Positions 1 through 5,889 of a stretch of DNA of 5,889 nt are shown here, piece after piece. Location: positions 1 through 5,889 of the forward strand of contig JACMJD010000714.1 in assembly GCA_014380825.1 (NCBI GenBank), read 5' to 3'. This DNA is from Phycisphaerae bacterium (GTDB lineage Bacteria > Planctomycetota > Phycisphaerae > Tepidisphaerales > Tepidisphaeraceae). Below the pieces are notes generated by a model that was given only the letters and a program-made list of their open reading frames with translations, searched no databases and was not told the origin of the DNA. The position numbers and the translations under genes were made by a program. Numbering within the stretch: position 1 is the stretch's first letter; each line of letters begins with the position of its first letter.

Positions 1-816
1 CGCCTGACCGAGGTGATGCAGAGCATTCAGAATCGACACCTGGCCGCGCTGATTCAGGCGTATCTGGATGATGAAGCATTGATGGCCAATTTCTGCCGCG
101 CGCCGGCGGCGATGAGCTTTCATCACGCGTTCGTCGGCGGGCTGCTCGAGCACACGATCAACGCGATCGAGGTGGCCGACACCGTCGTGAAGTTTTATCC
201 CGGATTGAATCGCGATCTGGTGATCGCCGGAATCTTTCTGCACGACATCGCCAAGACCTGGGAACTGAGCTACGAGTGCGCGTTCGGCTACACCGATGGC
301 GGATATCTGGTTGGCCACATCGTGAAGAGCGCGATGTGGGTCGAACATAAAGCGAAGGAAGCTGAAGAGACGCTGGGCGAGAAAATTCCGCAGCAACTGA
401 TCGACGTGGTGCAGCACATCATCCTTTCGCATCACGACAAGCCCGAATTCGGCTCGCCGAAAGTCCCGGCCACGCCCGAGGCGATCGCGGTACACATGAT
501 CGAGAACATGGACGCGAAGTTGACGATGGCGCTTCGCGCCACGCGCTGGGAACAGCACGCTGGCATGGACGGAAACTGGACCGAATACATGAAGGCGTTC
601 AACGGCAAGCTGTACCGCCCGGATGTCGCGCCGGCCGTTGCTATTGATGCGGCGGAGCAGCAACCGCCGCGGACGCAGATGTTGGCTGACGATGGCGCGG
701 ATCGCGTCGCACCGAAGCCAGAACCTCGGCGCGAGCCGGCGAGCGCGCCCGTGGAGCCGGGGAAACTGAAGATCACCAATCCGCTGTTCGAGACGACCAA
801 TTCCAGGAAGAACTAA
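1..816 (+). CDS. YhaM-like HD-domain 3'-5' exoribonuclease, 5'-truncated by window edge
   Basis: The frame is open from base 1 (R-L-T-E precede the GTG at 13), so the real start probably lies left of the window and the GTG/ATG at 13/16 are internal codons. Numbering from codon 13, the sequence shows a complete HD hydrolase core: HHAFVGGLLEHT (residues 37-48), FLHDIAK (75-81), GHIV (101-104), ILSHHDKPEFGSPK (137-150) and ENMDAK (164-169). Likely divalent-metal ligands are His47, His77, Asp78 and Asp167, with His102 and His140/141 nearby. This motif order, especially the SHH...EFGSPK...TPEA stretch, is typical of the YhaM family, cytoplasmic 3'-5' exoribonucleases with an N-terminal OB-fold before the HD domain. 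That OB domain would lie upstream and is not visible. After about residue 205 comes a Pro/Ala/Glu-rich tail that looks disordered and is probably lineage-specific. The stop is TAA at 814. The MBL gene follows after 6 bases, suggesting an operon. Family assignment is fairly secure; the exact substrate is inferred. Confidence 0.88.
   Translation, partial: RLTEVMQSIQNRHLAALIQAYLDDEALMANFCRAPAAMSFHHAFVGGLLEHTINAIEVADTVVKFYPGLNRDLVIAGIFLHDIAKTWELSYECAFGYTDGGYLVGHIVKSAMWVEHKAKEAEETLGEKIPQQLIDVVQHIILSHHDKPEFGSPKVPATPEAIAVHMIENMDAKLTMALRATRWEQHAGMDGNWTEYMKAFNGKLYRPDVAPAVAIDAAEQQPPRTQMLADDGADRVAPKPEPRREPASAPVEPGKLKITNPLFETTNSRKN
805..810 (+). promoter_or_regulatory. Ribosome binding site candidate for the MBL-fold gene
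   Basis: AGGAAG lies inside the last codons of the HD gene, 12 bases before the GTG at 823. The spacing is longer than ideal. The alternative GTG at 859 has no purine-rich site just upstream, so this site favours 823 as the start. Confidence 0.4.
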
Positions 817-822
817 CACGCC

Positions 823-1743
823 GTGCCAGCCGACTCGCCTGCCGACTCATTCGTCGTCGTGAAATTCTGGGGCATTCGCGGTTCCATTCCCACGCCCGGC
901 CCGCTCACGCGCGGTTACGGCGGAAACACATCCTGCTACGAGCTTCGCTTCGGCGATGCGATTTTCATCTGCGACGCCGGCTCGGGAATTCGCGAGCTGG
1001 GAAATGATCTCGTCGCGCGCGGCAACAGCAGCGGCAGCGGGGATACGCCGCTGCTCGCGCACCTGCTGCTTTCGCACACGCATTGGGATCACGTGCAGGG
1101 CTTCCCGTTTTTCGCGCCCGCGTATCAGGCGAACAACCGAATCATCGTTTACGACAAGTCGCCGTACGAGGCCAAGTCGTTTCGCATGCTCTCGGGGCAG
1201 ATGACCGGCGACTACTTCCCCGTGAAGTTTTCGGAGCTGAAGGCCAATATCACCTGGGATCATCTCGCCGATGGCGATCGTGAAATCGCCGGCGTACGCA
1301 TCCGCACGTTCGATCAGGTCCACACCGGCGGCAGCCTGGGATTCTCGTTTCACTACCACGGTCTCAAGATCGTCTATGCGACCGACAACGAAATCGATCA
1401 GCTGATCGTCGGCGGCGATCGATCCAGCGCGCCGCGGATCATCGCGCGGCCGCAGGTTGATTTCGTCCGCGGCGCCGATCTGCTCATCGCGGATGGCCAG
1501 TACACCGACGACGAATACGCCGCGCACGTCGGCTGGGGCCATCCATCGATCTTCACGCTGGTTGATCTGGCCGCCCAGGCGGATGTGAAGTGCCTGGCGG
1601 TCACGCATCACGATCCCAATCGATCGGACGAGCAAGTCGATGCGCTGATCGAGCAGGCGCGCCTGCGTGCCAAATCGCTAGGTTCTGATCTGGAAGTTTA
1701 TGCCGCCCGCGAAGGCGTCGAATTGAAGCTCACGCCGAGGTGA
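823..1743 (+). CDS. MBL-fold metallo-hydrolase (FWGIRGSIPTPG type)
   Basis: This is a 306-residue cytoplasmic-looking protein with no signal peptide. FWGIRGSIPTPG (residues 15-26), YGGNTSCYEL (32-41) and CDAGSGIRELG (50-60) open the domain. The metal motif HTHWDH (85-90) follows, then His167 (in QVHTGG), Asp188 (in ATDNE), GWGHPS (237-242) and THHDP (261-265). His85, His87, Asp89, His90, His167, Asp188 and His262 or His263 make a complete two-metal site of the kind known in the RNase Z/PhnP-like branch of MBL hydrolases, which mostly cleave phosphodiesters. The actual substrate cannot be read from sequence. The GTG start at 823 is 6 bases after the upstream stop. A GTG at 859 would give MKFWGIRG, close to where family members often begin, so the first 12 residues are uncertain. 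The downstream gene converges, with 12 bases between stops. Co-transcription with the HD-domain RNase is inferred from spacing. Confidence 0.9.
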   Translation: MPADSPADSFVVVKFWGIRGSIPTPGPLTRGYGGNTSCYELRFGDAIFICDAGSGIRELGNDLVARGNSSGSGDTPLLAHLLLSHTHWDHVQGFPFFAPAYQANNRIIVYDKSPYEAKSFRMLSGQMTGDYFPVKFSELKANITWDHLADGDREIAGVRIRTFDQVHTGGSLGFSFHYHGLKIVYATDNEIDQLIVGGDRSSAPRIIARPQVDFVRGADLLIADGQYTDDEYAAHVGWGHPSIFTLVDLAAQADVKCLAVTHHDPNRSDEQVDALIEQARLRAKSLGSDLEVYAAREGVELKLTPR

Positions 1744-1755
1744 GCGAGCTCTGAT

Positions 1756-2679
1756 TCAAGTCAGCGAATCAACCGTCCCAACATTCGCGCCATCGCCGAT
1801 TTTCACCGAGTCATTGAACGTGGTTGTCCCAGAGTCCGGCGCTGTGCCCAACATGCGGGAAGGTTGCTGGCCATAGAAATAATACTGTGGGATCGTCGCG
1901 AAGAGCGATGGCCGTTCGGTGGCGTCGTAGATGACCGACGACGTTAGCATGCTCCACGAATACTTGATGAGCAGGCCGTTTGTGTCGGTGATCATGCGCA
2001 TCGTGCCGATGCCGATGCCGGTGTCGGTCTCGCCGGTGCCTGGGTCGATCACGTTCCGCGTGTCCGCCGAGCCGTGATACGACGAGCTGCTGTCGATCAC
2101 TTCCATCGAGTACGTGCGCGTCGTCGACGTCATGCTCACGAACCGCGGCAACTGGTTCACCATCGTCACGTGCCCGGTCACGGTGGCTTCCGGGTCCAGG
2201 TATTTCGCGATGAACAAATCGCCCACGCGCAAATTTGCGATGTTCATCACGCGCTTGAAGCCGTTGTTCGTGATCGCGGCATCGTAATAATCTTCCGCTT
2301 CAGGCGATGTCTCGCCCGTCCACTGCGTGAAGTTCGACGACGTGAATCCGTACGCACGCATGGTGAGCTTGGTGATGAGCGTGGAACAAACGCTGGTGTT
2401 CTTGTAAACGGTCTGTCCATCAACACCGGCCCACTGCAAAATGCTCGGCGTGTCATACAGATTATTCTGGGGGATAACGTGCTGAACCAGATCGCGCGCC
2501 ATCTTCACGTGCAGCGGCAGCGCGCCCGCCGTCGGCACCTGCCCCGGCGGCCGACCAGGACCCGGCATGGCGTCCATGAACACACGACCTTCCAGCGGCT
2601 CGATCAGCGTGGCCGAGCGATCGGACGCGACTGATGCATTTGCGGAACGCGAGATGAGATGCCCCGAGATAGGATTCAT
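1756..2679 (-). CDS. Exported protein with LEPR-XLL-like N-terminus and possible NlpC/P60-like cysteine peptidase fold
   Basis: This is a 307-residue protein. ATG at 2679 was chosen because AAGGGA lies 7 bases upstream and because residues 25-35 (LIEPLEGRVFM) then sit where the planctomycete LEPR-XLL type motif normally does. The frame stays open to an ATG at 2862, but those 61 extra residues look non-coding. After a Pro/Gly-rich linker (38-53), the body contains SVCSTLITKLTMRAYGF (96-112), LRVGDLFIAKY (150-160), TGHVTMVNQ (168-176), MEVIDSSSSYHG (192-203), GIGIGTMRM (221-229) and YSWS (240-243). A lone Cys at a helix start, then G-D-L, then G-H-V in a strand is the order of NlpC/P60 or CHAP-like papain-fold enzymes. 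Cys98 and His170 would be the catalytic pair and Asp196 a possible third residue. That fold and any cell-wall or amide substrate are inference. No C-terminal anchor or membrane segment is visible. It is divergent from the M16 protease gene. Confidence 0.85.
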   Translation of the reverse strand: MNPISGHLISRSANASVASDRSATLIEPLEGRVFMDAMPGPGRPPGQVPTAGALPLHVKMARDLVQHVIPQNNLYDTPSILQWAGVDGQTVYKNTSVCSTLITKLTMRAYGFTSSNFTQWTGETSPEAEDYYDAAITNNGFKRVMNIANLRVGDLFIAKYLDPEATVTGHVTMVNQLPRFVSMTSTTRTYSMEVIDSSSSYHGSADTRNVIDPGTGETDTGIGIGTMRMITDTNGLLIKYSWSMLTSSVIYDATERPSLFATIPQYYFYGQQPSRMLGTAPDSGTTTFNDSVKIGDGANVGTVDSLT

Positions 2680-2686
2680 TGAGATG

Positions 2687-2692
2687 TCCCTT
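2687..2692 (-). promoter_or_regulatory. Ribosome binding site for the LEPR-XLL-like protein gene
   Basis: Read on the minus strand this is AAGGGA, followed by a 7-base spacer (CATCTCA) and the ATG at 2679. Its good spacing is the main DNA-level reason for placing the start here rather than at the longer in-frame ATG at 2862. Confidence 0.6.
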
Positions 2693-2725
2693 AGCGTCCA
2701 ATCAAGACGGCATCGTCCACACGGC

Positions 2726-2830
2726 CCAGCGCAAGAGAAATGTTCGCGCGCTGGCGTCGGAGCGATCCGTCCCTCCGCCAAGGGATGTCTGCGAGCGCCC
2801 CCGCAGAAAAGGCAGCTTTCACCGCCAGCG
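2726..2830. promoter_or_regulatory. Candidate structured leader or RNA element with alternative pairings
   Basis: Three segments compete. CCAGCGC (2726-2732) and CGCCAGCG (2823-2830) can each pair perfectly with the middle segment GCGCTGGCG (2748-2756), so the two helices exclude each other. The longer-range helix would enclose three local perfect hairpins: CGGA-GCGA-TCCG (2758-2769, a GNRA-type loop on the plus strand), CCCT/AGGG (2771-2784) and TCTGCG/CGCAGA (2788-2807). That arrangement resembles a multi-stem junction with a switchable closing helix. On the minus strand it would sit 47 to 151 bases before the ATG at 2679, a typical place for a leader element. On the plus strand it is about 300 bases before the M16 gene. 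It matches no riboswitch family I recognise, and GC-rich DNA yields chance stems, so function is speculative. Confidence 0.3.
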
Positions 2831-2849
2831 GACATTTTGCTGGAAACCC

Positions 2850-2888
2850 GAGACCGAAGCAATGGCGAAGTTCGCAGTTTTTCGGCTC
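2850..2888. other. Bulged inverted repeat
   Basis: GAG-A-CCGAA (2850-2858) pairs with TTCGGCTC (2881-2888) as eight base pairs with one bulged A. Inside it, GCGA (2865-2868) pairs with TCGC (2872-2875) around a three-base loop. A run of five T on the plus strand (2878-2882) lies within the hairpin's 3' side rather than after it, so it is not a normal intrinsic terminator. It could be part of the same structured region as 2726-2830, or chance. Confidence 0.25.
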
Positions 2889-2931
2889 AAGCGTGATGCC
2901 GAGGGGTGATGGTGTTGCGAGAAGCGCGGGA

Positions 2932-2950
2932 CGGCGTGTGTCTGACGCCG
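2932..2950. other. Short perfect hairpin CGGCGT/ACGCCG
   Basis: A six-base perfect stem (2932-2937 with 2945-2950) encloses a seven-base loop GTGTCTG. No T-run follows on either strand, so it does not look like an intrinsic terminator. It lies just left of an A/T-rich patch, between the two divergent genes, and could be an operator or chance. Confidence 0.25.
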
Positions 2951-3032
2951 CCGATCTTTGAAAACAAAATTCGTGCTTTATGAAGGGTTTCGATGCGAGA
3001 CGGATCGTCGCGATTGCGTCCTGCCGCGCAAG

Positions 3033-3061
3033 TTGAGCATATCGGTGTCGGCGGATACATT
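3033..3061 (+). promoter_or_regulatory. Candidate sigma-70-type promoter for the M16 protease gene
   Basis: TTGAGC (3033-3038) and TACATT (3056-3061) are separated by exactly 17 bases. Each hexamer matches 4 of 6 bases of the housekeeping consensus. A transcript would begin near 3068 and leave a leader of about 60 bases. A second, weaker possibility is TTGAAA at 2958-2963 with TATGAA at 2979-2984, but its 15-base spacer is short. Planctomycete promoters are poorly defined, so this is a prediction only. Confidence 0.35.
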
Positions 3062-3114
3062 AGGTCGCAAACACGAATCGTTTGTCCGCAAATCCCCGCA
3101 CCGCCGCACGCTAC

Positions 3115-3119
3115 AGGAG
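3115..3119 (+). promoter_or_regulatory. Ribosome binding site of the M16 protease gene
   Basis: AGGAG lies 8 bases before the ATG at 3128. This is a strong Shine-Dalgarno match at ideal spacing. It fixes the start, which also yields a well-formed signal peptide. Confidence 0.8.
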
Positions 3120-3127
3120 CGCTTCTG

Positions 3128-5889
3128 ATGCCTCGCCAACTTGGGTTCGCACTTGTCTCGATTTTCCTGATCGGGTTGTTGGTTGACCGCGCTCCCGCGC
3201 GAGCGGCCGAGCAGTTGCCTGGCGATCCGGCCAATATCACCGGCGAGCTGGACAATGGGATGAAGTACATCGTGCGGAAGCATTCGGTCCCGCCGGGCCG
3301 CGCGGTGATGTGGATTCATCTGCACACCGGTGCGCTCAATGAGACCGACAAGCAGCGCGGCATCGCGCACTATCTCGAGCACATGGCCTTCAACGGCTCG
3401 GCCAACTTCAAGCCGGGGACGCTGATCCCGTTTTTCCAATCGATGGGAATGACGTTTGGCCGCGATCAGAACGCGTTCACCAGTTTCGATCAGACGACAT
3501 ATCAACTGTCGCTGCCGAACTGCGAACCAGAAACGCTGGCCAAGGGCATGACGTTTTTCGCTGACGTTGTTTCGCGCCTGGATCTTCTGCCGACGGAAGT
3601 GGATGCCGAGCGGCAGATCATCCTCGAAGAGCGCCGTCGCAGTCTGTCCGGCCGGCAACGCACCAGCATGTATGTGATGGAACGGCTGACGCCAGGCTCG
3701 ATCTTCGGATTTCGGCTCCCGATCGGAACCGAACAGACCATCAGCACGGTGACGCCGGAAGATTTTCGAGATTACTACAGCAAGTGGTACACGCCGTCGA
3801 ACACGACGCTGATCATCATCGCCGACACCGAGCCGGCGAAAGTGATTGAGATCATTAAGAAGGAATTTGGCGACGAGCCGAAGAAGCCGCACCCACAGCC
3901 GCAGGAGCTGGGGATCAAGGCGTACGAGAACAACTTCGCCATCGTGGCGAGCGATCCGGAACTGCGAAGCGCGGAGATTCGGATCGAAAAGAATCGTCCC
4001 GCAGATCCGCCGACCACGACGGTGGAACAGTATCGCGATGACCTCGTGCTGAACCTCGGTCAGTCCGCGATGAACCGCCGTCTGCGCGAGCTGGCCATGG
4101 GCGGGAAGCAGCCGTATCTGAATGCGACGGTTTCCGCCGGAGACCAGGCCAACGCGATCCACAGTGCCGAGATCAGCGCAAGCGCGCGGCCGGACAAGTG
4201 GAAGCCGGCGCTGGAAGCGATGGCGCTGGAACTACAGCGGGCCCGGCAGTTCGGGTTCACGCAGCGCGAGCTGGACAAGATCCGCAAGGACATGATTACC
4301 GGCGCCGAGCGCTCCGTGGAAACCGAAGCCACCACGCCCGCACAGGCGCTGATTCAGCGAATCAACGGCGCGGTTGCCACCGGAAACACGATCATGGCGC
4401 CGAAGCAGCGGCTGGAATTGCTGAACAAGATTCTTCCGACAATCACGGCCGAAGAAATCACCAAGCGTTTCTCGGAAGAGTTCGATCCGAAGGCGGTCGC
4501 GTTCGTCGCGGTGCTGCCGACGAGTGCGGACGTGCCGACCGAAGGCGAACTGCTTGAGCTGGGAATGAAAGCGCTGGATGTCACGCCGACTCCGCTGCCG
4601 GAAAAAGAAGCGACGAAGGATCTGGCGCAGCTGATGGAAGAGCTGCCGACGCCCGGCACCGTGGCCGAGGGAGCGGATCACGCGGCCACACAGGTGTGGT
4701 CGGGCTGGCTGAGCAACAACGTGCGGCTGCATTATCGGTTTATGGACCAGCGCAAGGATGAAGTGTCGGTCAACATCCAGTTGATCGGCGGGGCGATGCT
4801 GGAAACGGCGGAGAACCGCGGCATCACGCAGGCGGCGCAGCTCGCGTGGTCTCGCGCGGCGACGACGCACTTCACGTCCGCCGAGATTCGTGAATTCATG
4901 ACCGGCAAGAAAGTAAACGTCGGCGGCGGTGGATTCGGCGGCGGCGGTCGCGGTGGCGGCCGACGCGGTGGCGGCGGCGGGGGATTGGCGACCAGCGATT
5001 CGATCGCGCTGTCGATCTCCGGCAAGCCGGAAGAATTGGAAACGGGTTTCCAGCTCGCGTATCTGCTGCTGACCGAGCCGAAGATTGAGGAGGCCGGGTT
5101 CTCGCAGTTCATGGAGCGTACTCGTCAGGCGCTGCAGGAATCATTCACCAACCCCAGCACGGTTGCGGCGCGATTGCAGACGCAGGCGATTTATCCGGAT
5201 AGCGAAGCGCGACTGAAGCCGCTCACGGTGGAGCAGCTCGACAAGCTGACCGCCGACGCGGCGCAGGCGTGGCTGAATCGCTTGATCGCGGAATCGCCGA
5301 TCGAAGTGACGATCGTCGGCGACCTGCCGAAGGACAAAGCCCTCGAGCTGGCGACGCGATATCTCGGCTCGTTGCCGAGCCGTCCGCGCGTTGATCCGAA
5401 GATGTTCGCCGACATCCGCAAGGTCGAGCGCCCGAAGGGCCCGCGAATCTTCGAGAAGGAGATCGACACGCCCACGCCGCAGGCGCAGGTGTATTCCGGC
5501 TTCTACGGCGCCGATGAAACGAATCGTCCGGACGTTCGCGCGCTGGGCATGGCCGCGCGGGTTCTCAGCACGCGGATGACGAAGGAAGTTCGTGAGCAGG
5601 CACAACTTGTATATAGCATCGGCGCCAGCTCGCGCTCGGGGACCACGTATCCCGGCTTCGGTGTGTTCGCCGCCGGCGCGCCGACCGATCCGCACAAGGT
5701 GCCGGCCCTGGTCGCCAAGCTTCAGTCGATGTACGAGACCTTCGCCAAGGAAGGCCCGACCGACGAAGAGGTGGACGTCGCCAAAAAGCAGTACGTCAAC
5801 ACCTACGCCGAGCAGCAGAAGGAGCCGACGTATTGGTCGGGCCGGTTGAACCAGCTCGCGTTCCGCGGCATGACATTGGATGAGCTGGC
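3128..5889 (+). CDS. Exported M16 (pitrilysin/insulinase family) zinc metalloprotease, 3'-truncated by window edge
   Basis: The frame stays open for 920 codons to the window edge. Two-repeat M16 proteins of this kind are usually about 930-950 residues, so only the last part should be missing. Residues 1-26 look like a Sec signal peptide: basic start, hydrophobic stretch 5-19, and ARA-A at the likely cleavage site after 26. The catalytic motif is inverted, HYLEH (81-85): His81 and His85 bind zinc, Glu84 is the catalytic base and Glu161 (in VDAERQIILEE) is the likely third ligand. GRDQNAFTSFDQTTYQL (111-127) is a family-typical substrate-binding stretch. The second, non-catalytic half starts near 540 and contains REQAQLVYSIGASS (822-835), the usual C-domain motif. 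The best relatives are PqqL-like periplasmic zinc proteases, which degrade peptides or small unfolded proteins; the substrate here is unknown. An unusual Gly/Arg-rich insert occupies 599-619. The gene has its own ribosome site and candidate promoter. Confidence 0.93.
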   Translation, partial: MPRQLGFALVSIFLIGLLVDRAPARAAEQLPGDPANITGELDNGMKYIVRKHSVPPGRAVMWIHLHTGALNETDKQRGIAHYLEHMAFNGSANFKPGTLIPFFQSMGMTFGRDQNAFTSFDQTTYQLSLPNCEPETLAKGMTFFADVVSRLDLLPTEVDAERQIILEERRRSLSGRQRTSMYVMERLTPGSIFGFRLPIGTEQTISTVTPEDFRDYYSKWYTPSNTTLIIIADTEPAKVIEIIKKEFGDEPKKPHPQPQELGIKAYENNFAIVASDPELRSAEIRIEKNRPADPPTTTVEQYRDDLVLNLGQSAMNRRLRELAMGGKQPYLNATVSAGDQANAIHSAEISASARPDKWKPALEAMALELQRARQFGFTQRELDKIRKDMITGAERSVETEATTPAQALIQRINGAVATGNTIMAPKQRLELLNKILPTITAEEITKRFSEEFDPKAVAFVAVLPTSADVPTEGELLELGMKALDVTPTPLPEKEATKDLAQLMEELPTPGTVAEGADHAATQVWSGWLSNNVRLHYRFMDQRKDEVSVNIQLIGGAMLETAENRGITQAAQLAWSRAATTHFTSAEIREFMTGKKVNVGGGGFGGGGRGGGRRGGGGGGLATSDSIALSISGKPEELETGFQLAYLLLTEPKIEEAGFSQFMERTRQALQESFTNPSTVAARLQTQAIYPDSEARLKPLTVEQLDKLTADAAQAWLNRLIAESPIEVTIVGDLPKDKALELATRYLGSLPSRPRVDPKMFADIRKVERPKGPRIFEKEIDTPTPQAQVYSGFYGADETNRPDVRALGMAARVLSTRMTKEVREQAQLVYSIGASSRSGTTYPGFGVFAAGAPTDPHKVPALVAKLQSMYETFAKEGPTDEEVDVAKKQYVNTYAEQQKEPTYWSGRLNQLAFRGMTLDEL
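4922..4984 (+). repeat. GGN codon run encoding a Gly/Arg-rich insert in the M16 protease
   Basis: Twenty-one codons contain 17 glycines, three arginines and one phenylalanine, as runs of four, four, three and six glycines. The DNA is an imperfect GGC/GGT trinucleotide repeat kept in frame. It falls in the second M16 half, between FMTGKKVNV and LATSDSIALSISGKPEELETG. M16 relatives normally have a short non-repetitive loop there, so this probably is a flexible surface loop expanded by slippage. Confidence 0.8.

Larger units (their letters stand above)
2680..3127. other. Divergent intergenic region, no convincing gene
   Basis: These 448 bases separate two divergent genes. Short open frames exist on both strands, but none shows a recognisable motif or a good ribosome site. 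The left two thirds is GC-rich and dense in inverted repeats (2726-2830, 2850-2888, 2932-2950). An A/T-rich patch follows at about 2954-2984, then a candidate promoter at 3033-3061 and the ribosome binding site of the M16 gene at 3115-3119. The region presumably carries promoters for both flanking genes. I could not identify a clear promoter for the minus-strand gene. Confidence 0.75.

Noticed and set aside
847..1635. A 262-codon minus-strand open frame opposite the MBL gene
   Set aside because: The plus strand encodes the full MBL motif set at the same place. The antisense product resembles no family.
1752..1771. Inverted repeat TGATTC/GAATCA between the convergent genes, as a bidirectional terminator
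   Set aside because: The stem is only six pairs and A/T-rich, it overlaps the stop codon of the minus-strand gene, and no T-run follows it on either strand.
2680..2862. N-terminal extension of the minus-strand gene to the ATG at 2862
   Set aside because: The extra 61 residues show no signal peptide or domain and would put the LEPR-XLL-like motif far from the N-terminus. The ATG at 2679 has a well-spaced AAGGGA.
2904..2925. Fluoride-riboswitch-like string GGTGATGGTGTT on the plus strand
   Set aside because: The complementary CC segment needed for the first stem and the downstream conserved blocks are absent. Neither flanking gene is a fluoride exporter or fluoride-sensitive enzyme.
2567..2961. 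Short plus-strand open frames (73-109 codons) across the 5' end of the minus-strand gene and the intergenic region
   Set aside because: They overlap one another in different frames, are Arg/Ser-rich with no motif, and lack clear ribosome binding sites.
2978..4162. A 394-codon open frame on the minus strand opposite the start of the M16 gene
   Set aside because: Its translation is Arg-rich with no recognisable motif, and it runs antisense to a clearly homologous M16 coding region that has a signal peptide and ribosome site. Long antisense frames are common in GC-rich genes.
4232..4870. A 212-codon minus-strand open frame inside the M16 gene
   Set aside because: It is Arg/His-rich shadow translation opposite the protease coding sequence, without motif or ribosome binding site.

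Overview
The window looks like an ordinary chromosomal stretch from a GC-rich bacterium, most likely a planctomycete (Planctomycetota, perhaps the Phycisphaerae side). The best taxonomic clue is the N-terminus of the minus-strand protein, where residues 25-35 read LIEPLEGRVFM. This resembles the LEPR-XLL type N-terminal motif found on many planctomycete exported proteins. The assignment is inferred from one motif and general base composition; no rRNA or other marker is present.

Layout. Positions 1-1743 hold two plus-strand genes separated by 6 bases, probably one transcription unit. The first is the 3' part of a YhaM-like HD-domain 3'-5' exoribonuclease whose start lies left of the window. 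The second is a complete metallo-beta-lactamase (MBL) fold hydrolase of the 'FWGIRGSIPTPG' type. Convergent to them, with only 12 bases between stop codons, is a minus-strand gene (1756-2679) for a 307-residue protein. It has a LEPR-XLL-like N-terminus and a body with a possible NlpC/P60-like cysteine peptidase arrangement (Cys98, His170). From 2680 to 3127 lies a 448-base divergent intergenic region rich in inverted repeats, including one segment that can pair with either of two partners. It also holds a candidate promoter and a strong ribosome binding site for the last gene. From 3128 to the right edge runs an exported M16 (pitrilysin/insulinase) zinc protease. It is open for 920 codons, carries an intact HYLEH zinc motif, and has an unusual glycine/arginine-rich insert.

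How the genes fit together. The HD and MBL genes are both metal-dependent hydrolases and their spacing suggests co-expression, possibly in RNA or nucleotide turnover. The two genes flanking the intergenic region both look exported and are divergently transcribed, so they may share control sequences, though nothing shows that they act together. I see no mobile elements, CRISPR arrays, tRNAs or rRNAs. The points most worth a second look are the intergenic structured segment, the divergent exported putative peptidase, and the glycine-rich insert in the M16 protease. I do not see clear evidence of an undescribed multi-gene system.
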